Part shown: positions 54,268 through 63,310 of the stretch, one piece after another
Position numbering within the stretch: position 1 is the stretch's first letter
Layout: each line of letters starts with the position of its first letter
NCBI GenBank assembly: GCA_031308135.1
Contig: JAHLJT010008756.1
Location: 136,759,775 to 136,823,774, forward strand
Direction of reading: 5' to 3'
Length of the DNA: 64,000 bases
Origin: Acheta domesticus
Lineage: Eukaryota; Arthropoda; Insecta; Orthoptera; Gryllidae
Notes under the pieces: generated by a model
Databases searched by the model: none
What the model was told of the DNA's origin: nothing
What the model saw: the letters and a program-made list of their open reading frames with translations, nothing else
Translations under genes and position numbers: made by a program

Positions 54268-55584
54268 CAGGGGTGTCCAACTTGTAAGGCCTCGAGGGCC
54301 ACAATTAAAATCTTTAATTCGGTTGCGGGCCATGTTTCCATTACTGGGGCGATCCACACCTGACTTCCCAGCAGTGCTGATCTCGGCACTTTGGTCAAGG
54401 GTGTCCCATTTGTAAAGCCTCAAGGGCCACAACTGAAACCTATAGTATGGTTGCGGGCCGTGTTTTCATTACTGGGGCGATCCACACCTGACTTCCCAGC
54501 AGTGCTGATCTCGGCACTTTGGTCAAGGGTGTCCAATTTGTGAAGCCTCAAGGGCCACAACTGAAACCAATTGTATGGTTGCGGGCCATATTTCCATTAC
54601 TGGGGCGATCCACACCTGACTTCCCAGCAGTGCTGATCTCGGCACTTTGGTCAAGGGTGTCCAATTTGTAAAGCCTCAAGGGCCACAACTGAAACCTATA
54701 GTATGGTTGCGGGCCATATTTCCATTACTGGGGCGATCCACACCTGACTTCCCAGCAGTGCTGATCTCGGCACTTTGGTCAAGGGTGTCCAATTTGTAAA
54801 GCCTCAAGGGCCACAACTGAAACCTATAGTATGGTTGCGGGCCGTGTTTTCATTACTGGGGCGATCCACACCTGACTTCCCAGCAGTGCTGATCTCGGCA
54901 CTTTGGTCAAGGGTGTCCAATTTGTGAAGCCTCAAGGGCCACAACTGAAACCAATTGTATGGTTGCGGGCCATATTTCCATTACTGGGGCGATCCACACC
55001 TGACTTCCCAGCAGTGCTGATCTCGGCACTTTGGTCAAGGGTGTCCAATTTGTAAAGCCTCAAGGGCCACAACTGAAACCTATAGTATGGTTGCGGGCCA
55101 TATTTCCATTACTGGGGCGATCAACACCTGACTTCCAGCAGTGCTGATCTCGGCACTGTGGTCAAGGGTGTCCAAGTTGTAAGGCCTCGAGGGCCACAAC
55201 TAAAATCTTTAATTCTGTTGCGGGCCATATTTCCATTACTGGGGCGATCAACACCTGACTTCCAGCAGTGCTGATCTCGATACAGCCCAGCTGCTCTGAA
55301 AGGGGTGTGGGAGGGGAATGGAATCACGCGTGATATCAGGCCGTGCCATCCGTAACGCACTGAAACACATGGGATGATTTTGAATTTCTGAATTTACTGA
55401 AAAAAAAATCCTTAAATCTAAACGTAACCTATTTTTACATGAAGGGGTGTTGTTCCCGACAGGGCGGTTGCCCTAGGCGTGCAATGTCCTCGCCCGACGC
55501 AGAAGCAAAGGACTTTCACGCTTGACTAAAAATCTTTCGCGAGCCACAATAAATGGCATCGCGGACCGCATGCGGACAGCCCTG
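54268..55584. mobile_element. Non-autonomous hAT element carrying a 128-bp tandem array
   Basis: Left end CAGGGGTGTCC. Right end, reverse-complemented, CAGGGCTGTCCGCATGCGG. Both are followed by the GGGCCACAAT/GTGGCTCGCG and AAAATCTTT style sequence usual in Charlie-like hATs. The interior is an array of eight 128/127-bp units, followed by unique sequence 55290-55560. No transposase frame. Flanking 8-mers (CCCATGTG, GACTAAGG) do not match, so the target duplication is lost or was disrupted by the adjoining element. Confidence 0.75.
54270..55290. repeat. 128-bp tandem array with a three-unit higher-order repeat
   Basis: CTGATCTCGGCAC recurs at 54377, 54505, 54633, 54761, 54889 and 55017 (128 bp each), then CTGATCTCG at 55144 and 55271 (127 bp). 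Units 2-3-4 and 5-6-7 are matched by variant (GCGGGCCGTGTTTTCATT; AACCAATTGTATGG; AACCTATAGTATGG with CATATTTCC), forming a 384-bp higher-order repeat present twice. Units 1 and 8 share CCTCGAGGGCC and AAAATCTTTAATTC. Each unit starts with a copy of the hAT terminal sequence GGGTGTCCAA. Confidence 0.92.
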
Positions 55585-55585
55585 G

Positions 55586-55986
55586 ACTAAGGTCCGATTA
55601 AATTGAGAAGGTGATTGACAGTTTTGTGTGACGTCAGGACGCCTCTCCCGTTTCCATGGCAGCTGCCAACCACAGAGACAAAACGTGACGTGTCAGGTCG
55701 CTCAGTTGCCTCTGCCGAACACGGGAAACATTTGAGCATCGCATAGTGACTTCCCTGCCGCCACGCCGCCCGCGTTTCTGCCTGTGCTGCGTGCGCAATG
55801 TGTACTGTGTTGTGATAAGTTGCGTTGAGGTTAGGCTTTTGTCGTATTCTTTACACTTTTACACGTATTTTTTGAAGTGTTTGTTTTCGTGTCCCGGTAA
55901 CACGTGCTCAGTGGTTTGCGACCTGGCAACGTCGCTCCCCTCCACTCACAAATGTCAATCACCTTCTTAATTTAATCGGACCTTAG
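55586..55986. mobile_element. TIR element with AAGGTCCGATTAAA ends (copy 2)
   Basis: Left end CTAAGGTCCGATTAAATTGA then GAAGGTGATTGACAG. Right end, reverse-complemented, CTAAGGTCCGATTAAATTAA then GAAGGTGATTGACA. About 400 bp, TA on both sides. It starts two bases after the hAT element ends. The interior has a GC-rich part (55620-55800) with no recognised domain. Confidence 0.78.
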
Positions 55987-56004
55987 TGCTTTGGAATAAG
56001 TATT

Positions 56005-56600
56005 TCGGTTTTCGGACGCGTCATGTCCTTTGGCCGTTAGTTCCGTTAGTGTAGTTTAACGTAAGCCCATCCGCCGACCTATACTGTGATTTTTCTAACT
56101 TTGCCCCTGAAGGCCTGTCTTCAAGATGGAATATGCCACGGTATTTCGCGACGTTCGCAGTCGTGTCGCCAGGTATCGCTTGATAGTGACCGTATCAAGC
56201 AGTGCTTGCGATCATGCGACTTCTAACGGTACGATGGAGAAAGAGGCGAAATGCCGTGTGATATTCCATCGTGGCCATAGGGGCTTGAGGGGCAGAGTTA
56301 GAAAAATCGCAGTACACACGTCGAATTGCGATGTTTCTTTAGTTATCTCCACTAGTAGGGCTCCGTTACAGCTGCGACAAGCTCTAACTGATCTTTCAAT
56401 ATACGTGTGTAAACCTCTGTGTGTGTGTGTGTGCGTGTGAAAGAGACGAGGACGAGGAAGGAAAAGTGCGGACCGTCGCCCGTTTGGTAATGAATCATAG
56501 CTGCATTCGACTGATATTAATCGCAGAAACCTGGTGAAAATGCCGATCAGCAGAGCGGGCCGATAGAATTCTTCTCCAGTCACTGATTGAAATTGATCTA
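56005..56600 (-). mobile_element. Diverged SINE-A copy carrying a nested MITE
   Basis: The tail side, 56010-56079 (TTCGGACGCGTCATG, GGCCGTTAGTTCC), and the body, 56333-56600 (GCTGCGACAAGCTCTAAC, TG tract 56418-56435, GACGAGGAAGGAAAAG, GAATTCTTCTCCAGTCAC), flank the MITE at 56080-56314. The head is missing where another MITE begins at 56603. Confidence 0.7.
56080..56314. mobile_element. Foldback MITE (subtype 1) nested in SINE-A
   Basis: Starts TATACTGTGATTTTTCTAAC and ends, reverse-complemented, TACTGCGATTTTTCTAACTC. The left arm has the CTGTCTTCAAGATGG block and the right CCATCGTGGCCATAGGGG, the asymmetric form. It sits in the SINE-A 3' region at GCCGACCTA. Confidence 0.8.
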
Positions 56601-56602
56601 GC

Positions 56603-56820
56603 TATGTATGCTTTGATTTTTAAAAGTGGCCGATGACATTAGGTTCTTGTTACACCTCTCGCCTTAAATAATGAATCTTTTTAACAGTGGTAAGCCCATT
56701 TCTGTGATCACGAGCCCCATTGAGAAGTAGGACGTTTGCGAATTAAAAATATAATCTCTTAAAAAGGCAGGAGGTGTATATGACCTAATGCCATCGGCCA
56801 CTTTAAAAAATCGAAGTATA
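56603..56820. mobile_element. Foldback MITE (subtype 3) at the same SINE-A site as subtype 2
   Basis: Ends are GCTTTGATTTTTAAAAGTGG (left) and ACTTCGATTTTTTAAAGTGG (right, reverse-complemented). Both continue into CCGATGRCATTAGG. The interior is unlike subtypes 1 and 2. It interrupts SINE-A between GATCTAGCTA and GCTAGTA, the same place as the element at 2467-2643. Confidence 0.75.
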
Positions 56821-57190
56821 GCTAGTATTAAATATCGGTTTCAAATTCCAGGGGTCTTAAGATCAGTAAAAACGATCGGGGAATATTAATTTTGAAGAAA
56901 ATCGGCTGAACGGTTTAGGCGCTAGCGTTGACCACAGACGGACAGACGGACGTTTTGCCGTCAATCGATTTTGCAGTATCAAGAAGCAACAAAACATGGA
57001 TTTTGACTATACTATACCACGAGGTAGAGGATTTTTTCCCTCTAAATTTAGTAACAGGTTTTATCCACTTGTTCGTCACCAGACTCCAGCTATAAGAGTT
57101 TTTCTGGCGAAAATTCGCCGTTTTCCGACGCACGATTACATAACTTTATCTTCTTACGAAGTATTCGTAAGGCGAGAAAGTAAAGAACCG
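56821..57190. repeat. Dispersed repeat with CAGACGGACAGACGG and CTATAAGAGTTTT blocks
   Basis: GAAAATCGGCTGAACGGTTT followed by ACAGACGGACAGACGGAC is typical of 3' untranslated parts of non-LTR elements or of SINEs built on them. The second half, 57055-57182 (CCACTTGTTCGTCACCAGAC, CTATAAGAGTTTTTCTGG, ACTTTATCTTCTTACGAAGT), recurs at 58060-58160 and 59585-59712. Confidence 0.5.
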
Positions 57191-57830
57191 ATACTGTGTG
57201 GTCTGGATCCGTAGGATCTCCCGATCAGAGTTAACGCAGACGAGTCGCCCCGACTCGTCTCAGCCGGTCTAGTGCTTTCGACATGCTCCGACCATGTGCT
57301 GTTTCTCCGACTGGTGACAGATGTTTTCGCCTCGTGACTCAGATCCCGGAAGACGGGAGGAAGAGACACACTTTTCACTGTGATATCGGGGTCTTTCTGA
57401 CCGCTCTCCCGAACTGGGACGGAAACTGGATGCAACCAAGGCGAACATCGTGGGAGCAAGTATATTTGTACAAATCTTCGTTTTTCATCTTTGGCAGTAA
57501 CGGTTCTAGTCGTTTGGCTGGCAGCTACTGTCACCAGAGAATTGAAGGCGGTCAGGGAGTGCTGGAGAAGAATGTGGATTAATCCGGAATACTAGCACTC
57601 GTATGAGAAACAAACTAGTGCTACAGCAGAATGTCACAGACTTTTCCTTCAAATGAAATTTGTTCTACTTTTTCTTTCATTAAGACATGTACACTTTCGT
57701 GAAAATTTTAGTAGTTTTTCCACAACATAGCGTGAAATATTTTCAATATTTAAAAAAACGGCTCTACTTTTTGTGTATCAAAGTCACAAAATATAAGTTT
57801 TTCTTCGGAAAAATACCCGTTTTTTCCGCA
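57191..57830. other. Unassigned stretch
   Basis: Frames of 99-126 codons at 57154-57582 overlap on both strands with no domain. AT-rich afterwards. Nothing further is supported. Confidence 0.3.
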
Positions 57831-57834
57831 GCAT

Positions 57835-58010
57835 CAGAGGCGTACCTAGGTATTCAGGCGCCCATGGCAGGCATAGAATTTGCGCCCCTGTCGGATTACT
57901 TCAAAGTAGGGTGGTTGTTATTTCTTTCAGCGGGTATACTCCAAACAGCGCCCCTTATGAGTGGCGCCCATGACACGTGCCATGTCTGCCATACCGTAGA
58001 TACGCCTCTG
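57835..58010. mobile_element. hAT-type MITE, 176 bp, perfect 8-bp TSD
   Basis: Ends are CAGAGGCGTACCTA (left) and CAGAGGCGTATCTA (right, reverse-complemented). CGCAGCAT flanks at 57827-57834 and 58011-58018 without mismatch. The arms also share GGCGCCCATG. It is small, non-coding and probably recent. Confidence 0.93.
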
Positions 58011-58059
58011 CGCAGCATTACCATGTTTTCTCTTTACTATATAAGAAGGTGCGCAATTT

Positions 58060-58160
58060 GTCCGCTTTTTCGTTACCAGGGCCCGGCAATAAGAGTTTTC
58101 TTTTCCTGCAATTTCTTTTCACACGCAGCATTACAATACTTTCTCTTCTTACGAATGTAA
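58060..58160. repeat. Copy of the CTATAAGAGTTTT repeat
   Basis: CCGCTTTTTCGTTACCAGGG, CAATAAGAGTTTTC and CACACGCAGCATTACAATAC align with 59585-59712 and, less well, 57055-57182. The family is unidentified. Confidence 0.55.
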
Positions 58161-58199
58161 CGAATCTAATTCTCTCTCTCTTTTTTTTATTGAAATGAA

Positions 58200-59580
58200 A
58201 TCCTATAGAATTGTGTTTTATGTAACTCAAGACTTTTTCTATATAACTCAATCCGCCAGTACGCGGAATGCTCACTAAATAGAATATTCACTAAATTTTT
58301 CCAGCTAGCTGAGTAAAAACAACACTTAATAATGAATTTCTCCTTTTATTTTTGCACTTCTCCTTTTAATCCTTTTATTTATTGTGGGTTCGTAATTTTT
58401 ATTTAAACAGTTACCTACCGTTTTCTTACCATTTACTGCCGGGGCAACCCGATCCGCCCGCCATAAGGGGGACCAGAAACATCTGAAAGTTTTTCTCTAG
58501 TTGGCTATTGATTGCTAGCTAATAATTATGCAGAATCGCATAATAATCATTAGATCTTGTGTTCGTTCAAACATTAACAGACTGGTTTATTTAATTCAAC
58601 ATTTTAAATCAACAGTGATTGCAATTCTCATTACCAATGCAACTATTGCCATTTTAATAAATGTTCAGTTCGGTCATGACTCTTTAGAAAATGTCTGATC
58701 AGTTTTTCACAATACCAGAGCTCTTTTTTCAGACGGCGCCACGATCTGCCGACGACGAATTTCAGGGCGTCGAAATGTCTACTCTTCTCTCTTCTACCGC
58801 GATCTTCGTTACCTATCGCCAATACTCTCCTAACCTGTCGCGAACACTGCTATCTCGTGCATCACGTGTGCACCTAGCCGAGAACTTAATGATTCGAACT
58901 CCGCTAACCTATCTACGATTTATTCCATGCTTAATTTTACAGTTTGTGACAAGAATCCTATTATCACAGCTCTATTACTGTTCCGTCGTTGACTCATGAA
59001 AATTTAACACTTCCCACGTAGACACGTCCGGTTTCACTGCATAATGTCTGCATAAAAATGCTGCACAATATGTTCAAAGTCCCAATTTGATATTATTCTG
59101 CTCTATGTCCTTACTCCGATAATATTCAACAATTCTTATTAACCCTTATTAAATTAAAACATCGATCGTACCAGCTATAATAATCCACAGTCCTATTATT
59201 CTTTCAAGTCCAAACTCCTTAGAAATTTCCGTCCTCGCACGCAATAATCTTTAGCACTGACCTGTTCGGTTTGCTGTCTTGTAACAGAATGGGGCGAGTC
59301 AAAACTTTCTACTTCCGAAGTAACGGACTTCAATTACTTTCCCAAAGCCCCTCTCATATTCGGCCATTTTTAATTATAATCGACGAACGGTCCCGGTATG
59401 TACACCTCCACTGGTTTCAACGCCCCTGTGATTGTAAGATGAACCTCGCTCATGTTAATCAGCTCCCTAGCAACCACATGCGATCGTTCTACTCTTTGCC
59501 TGTAAAAACCTAATATTCCATCTTTTTCGTAATTATTTATTGTGTAAATAATTTGTATATCACACGAAGTAAGTAGTAAC
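58200..59580. other. Unassigned region
   Basis: AT-rich. A 102-codon plus-strand frame at 58691-58999 and an 80-codon frame at 59271-59513 have more balanced composition than their surroundings but no recognisable domain. They could be remnants of a retroelement. Confidence 0.3.
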
Positions 59581-59584
59581 GATA

Positions 59585-59712
59585 TTGATCCGCTTTTTCC
59601 TTACCAGGGCCCGACTATAAGAGTTGTTTTTTGCCGAAAATTTGCTAAATTTTTTTTCACACGCAGCATTACAATACTTTCTCTTCTTATGAAGTAAGAA
59701 CGAGAAAGTAAA
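59585..59712. repeat. Third copy of the CTATAAGAGTTTT repeat
   Basis: Shares CCGCTTTTTCCTTACCAGGG, CTATAAGAGTTG and CACACGCAGCATTACAATAC with 58060-58160. Confidence 0.55.
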
Positions 59713-59759
59713 ATGAAGGATGGCAACTAAGCTCCTAAAAGTGTCCGAGGTTAGGATTG

Positions 59760-60415
59760 TTATGGCAGATTTTACCCAAACATCGATATTTCAATACATC
59801 AAAATATTTTCGATGTCATTGAAAACATCGACAAAGAAATAACGATGTTTAAAATATCGATATTGTAAATACGATCGAACAGGTGGTATTTTCCCGTCAT
59901 GTTTCCATATTAATAATAGTTCTTAAATGAGTTACATTTTATTATTTGGTCACGTGTAAACAATATGTTTAAACTAATATTTATCGAATATCGAAACATA
60001 ACATATTTTGTTAAATCTATAATAGTGACACATTCTGAACAAACCCCCCAAAACTATCATAAAGAAATCTCTTCCCCCAAAAAAATTTCCCTTTAAAAGG
60101 GAATAGACATCCAAATCACATCCCCTAACCTGGCAACACTGGAGAAACGTTGTGAAAAGTAATCGGTTTCGTGTCGTCTGGGCATCGACGACAGTGATTC
60201 ATGTCAGCAGCTGTTGGTTTTCAGCAGTTCACAAAAAATAATTACTGGAAATTATTTTTTTATCATGAGAATCTTTTTTGAAAATCAATGATGTTTCTGG
60301 AAAGATATATCGATGTGAAGGAAACATTGAACACAAAACATCGATGTTAATTTATCGATGTTTCTGGTCGAAAATATCGATGTTTTAAAAACTTCGATGT
60401 TTTATTGAGCATCCC
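59760..60415. mobile_element. Third element with ACATCGATG end clusters
   Basis: A left cluster (59775-59875: ACATCGATATTTC, TTTCGATGTC, AACATCGAC) and a right cluster (60290-60408: several ATCGATGTT copies) bracket an AT-rich core. The right end is GATGTTTTATTGAGCATCCC followed by TA. Read inward this gives TAGGGATGC, a hAT-like start. The left terminus is unclear. Confidence 0.5.
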
Positions 60416-61325
60416 TATAGTGCGATTTGTTTAACTCTGCCTCTCAAGCCCCTATGGGCACGATGGAATATCACACGGCATTTAGCGTCTTTCTCAGTCG
60501 TGCCGCTAGAAGTTGAATGATCGCAAGCACTGTTTGATACGTTGGCGATCATGCGATATCTAGCGGAACGACTGAGAAAGATGCGAAATACCATGACATA
60601 TTCAATCGTGAAGACGGGCCTTGAGGAGCAAAGTTAGAAATAGGGAGCGGATTTTAATGATTTTGGATATTTTTGTCCGTTGGTTCAGGGCATAGCTAAA
60701 TGAAATTTGTCGACATTTGCTTAGAATATGATGCTAAATAGATTCATATGTTAGTGCATATTTGTGCATCTTTAGCTGATTTTTGGTGTTGGTGCATATT
60801 CGTGTAATTACAGGGGCATATTTTGCATATTTCGTTAAAAAAGAGAGAAATCTATAAAACGTTTCATCTTTTCAAAGAATATTATGTAATTGAGAGCGTT
60901 CATTGATTCGAAAGAGACAGTCACAGTTTGCGTTTTTGTTTTGTGTTGATGATGAAATACTTGTGCAAAAGTGGGGTATTTCTTGAGAACGTATTTTTTA
61001 AACCAGTCAGAAGAAATTCAACAAGACACACAATGTACTTCAGTAAGGTGAATATTTACTTCGATTATTTCTCTCGCGAAGTAGGGTAGATTATATTATG
61101 GTTGCACAAAAAATATATCTTTTCATTCCAAGCAAATTTACATTTCATTCCAAGAATTTTATCAAGACAGGTTTGCAGAAAAAAATGGAATATTGCTAAT
61201 TTTAAGTATTTATTAAAGGACAAATTTCAGAATTCTTAGGTCGTAACTGCATATTTTTAAGAGCATATTTCAAGATTTGTTAGGGCATAAAAATCCGCTC
61301 CCTTGTTAGAAACATCGCTGTATAG
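60416..61325. mobile_element. Foldback MITE (subtype 1) interrupted by a hAT element
   Basis: The left part, 60416-60640, runs from TATAGTGCGATTTGTTTAAC to GGAGCAAAGTTAGAAA. The last piece, 61313-61325 (CATCGCTGTATAG), lies beyond the hAT insertion. Removing the hAT and one copy of its 8-bp duplication restores an ordinary MITE end. Arm blocks are CCCTATGGGCACG and GTGAAGACGGGCC. Confidence 0.85.
60641..61304. mobile_element. hAT-type element, 664 bp, inside a MITE
   Basis: Ends are TAGGGAGCGGATTTT (left) and AAGGGAGCGGATTTT (right, reverse-complemented). GTTAGAAA flanks at 60633-60640 and 61305-61312, a perfect 8-bp duplication. The AT-rich interior has recurrent GCATATTT motifs and no transposase frame. 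The insertion postdates the MITE. Confidence 0.92.
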
Positions 61326-61943
61326 GTAAGGAGACCAAGTGTCGTTTCCTTTCCGTGAAGGTGCGGGGGCTCAAAGGCAGGACGTGGCGCGCAGCTCTCC
61401 GCCTGTGTTTACGTCGCTTTGTGCGGAGGATCGCGCGCCAGCAGAGAACAGCCGCCTCGTCGTCTCGCCCTGCGACGCCCGCGAGCGGGGAGGCGCTTCC
61501 GGCGGGCCATTCGCAAGCGGCTGAGGGCCGTTGCTGTGCGCTGTCCATTTCGAAAAGGAAATAAGCCTACTTTTTTAGGAAAAAGTAAAAAGACAGGGGA
61601 ATTGATTACATATTTTTTCTACTCCCATTATATAATGCTGTCATTTGATGGCTGCAACCAGTTGCATAATGATACTCATTGCGATACAAAATTCACTATG
61701 ATATATTCACTCCTGTGTGTCAACTGCCACGAAACGATTCAATTTAAAAGTTTAACCGATAAAAGTCGCAGAAAAAGTACCGTATGAAACTCGATGTAAT
61801 GGGTATGAATACACTCTTGTGAAGTTTACAATTCTCGCTCATATCGTAATATTACTCTCATGTATTAATACCCATCATTATACCATCGTTTCATAATGTG
61901 CTATTGCAGTTTTCATAACAATTCATAACATATTTTGACATTT
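61326..61943. other. Unassigned; GC-rich 61350-61550
   Basis: Frames of 60-122 codons are open on both strands in a CpG-rich segment, without domains. AT-rich beyond 61560. Confidence 0.3.
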
Positions 61944-62186
61944 CTGTTGTCACGGGGTAAAAGATCTTAAGTCAATTATTGGCGAAATTGGGTTAAGAAC
62001 TGAAACTACTAGTTAAGTATCTATATTTTAATGTAGTAAAACGATCAAATTCAAATGATGCCTCCTTAACGAGAAACAAACATTAAGAAATAGCGTTTAG
62101 CGTAGGAAAAGGCTTTGGCTCAATAATCTACCCCTTGTTTTCTCCTAAAATTTTTGACTTAAGAACTTGTACCCCGTGACCACAGA
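61944..62186. mobile_element. TIR element with TCACGGGGTA ends
   Basis: The left end TCTGTTGTCACGGGGTAAAA and the right end, reverse-complemented, TCTGTGGTCACGGGGTACAA both continue to TCTTAAGTCAA. The interior is AT-rich and non-coding. A lone copy of the end lies at 37474-37500. The target duplication could not be separated from the inverted repeat. Confidence 0.68.
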
Positions 62187-62474
62187 TTTCATTCTACATA
62201 TTTCTTGGGTCTGTAGCGATCACCTTTCGCCGCTTCGCAGGGATGCGGCCGAGTGTTGTCCTCGTGTGACCCCTAATTTCTTTGGCAATTGGCGTGAAGC
62301 GCGTGCTTGTGTCCCGCGGGCCCCGCCCGCGCCGGGGCGGGGCGCCGTGTTGACAGCCGCGGCGCGTGACGCGGCGCTGTTTACGAGCTGCTTCGTTAAG
62401 CGCGGGTGGCTCCCGTGCCAGACGCACGACATCAGCTGATGCCACCGCGGTGCCTCTGACCCGGAGATACTTCC

Positions 62475-62785
62475 TATACTTGCGAATTTTCTAACTTTGC
62501 CCCTCAAGGCCACTCAAATCCCATCTTCGCGATGAACTATGTCACGGTATTTCGCATCCGTCTCAGTCGTGCCGCTAGATTTCGCTTGATCGCGACCGTG
62601 TCAAGAAGTGCTTGCGATCATGCGACTTCTACCGGCAAGACCGAGAAAGACGCAAAATGCCGTGACATATTCCATCGCGAAGATGGGATTTGAGTGGCCT
62701 TGAGGGGCAAAGTTAGAGAAATCGCAGAGTCGTCAAAGTTAGAGTCGTCAAAGTCAAAGTTAGAGAAATCGCAGAATCGCAGTCG
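62475..62785. mobile_element. Foldback MITE (subtype 1b) with duplicated right terminus
   Basis: Starts TATACTTGCGAATTTTCTAA. Both arms carry GGCCACTCAAATCCCATCTT or its complement, so the arms are symmetric. The first right end is at 62727 (AAAGTTAGAGAAATCGCAG). The terminal motif is then repeated, partially at 62728-62747 and again at 62755-62783, as if copied by slippage or repair. Confidence 0.78.
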
Positions 62786-62956
62786 AGAACCCTATAGGGT
62801 TCCACTCTCGGTGATAGCAGCATTTTCCACACTAGCTAGACAGCTCGATCGAATTCAGCCGCAGTCTGGAGGCGAATTTCAGTGGCCGGCTGCTTTGATC
62901 GGTAGTTTTCTATGGTTTCTCCGATCAGGCCAATGCCGGAGCAGTACACTACTCTA

Positions 62957-63124
62957 CCACGCTGTTAAAGGAAATGAAATGTGCTCGCTCTTCAAACAAA
63001 ATGACGACTAAAAGACGCGCCCGGAAATCTTGAAGTCGCGAATGTAAAAACCGGTAGCATATCTCTAATCGCGAATGTTCGGAACTCGCGAATAGCGAAT
63101 TCGCGGCTTTTGAGGGATGACTGT
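62957..63124. mobile_element. pogo-like element, terminal fragment (second copy)
   Basis: AAAGGAAATGAAATGTGCTC at 62966 to the terminus GAGGGATGACTG at 63122, next to TA. It is collinear with 51635-51779. The opposite terminus is missing, because the left edge joins SINE-A sequence directly. Confidence 0.62.
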
Positions 63125-63310
63125 ACCGGAGAAGAATCGTAACAATCCGGCCAAGCGGCACAAACCGCGAGCGATCGTCCGTTTCACATCGCTGTAGCTT
63201 CCTCTGTTTACACACACACACACACACACACCTATACACGACACACATACTCTCACTCACATACACGACACATTCCGACTGCGGCGGTGTCCCGATGGAG
63301 GAGAGGAGAA

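Larger units (their letters stand above)
62410..63310 (+). mobile_element. SINE-A copy broken by a MITE and a pogo fragment
   Basis: The head piece, 62412-62470 (GACATCAGCTGATGCCACC, CCTCTGACCCGGAG), precedes the MITE. The body, 62786-62956, starts at box B (TAGGGTTCCACTCTCGG) and reaches GCCGGAGCAGTA. The body resumes after the pogo fragment at 63125 (CCGGAGAAGAATCGTAACAA), runs through a (CA)n tract at 63210-63232 and fades by 63310. The tail is missing. Confidence 0.75.

Noticed and set aside
54270..55290. CRISPR or integron-like repeat array
   Set aside because: Direct 128-bp repeats without spacers, containing hAT terminal sequence. It is a tandem array inside a transposon.
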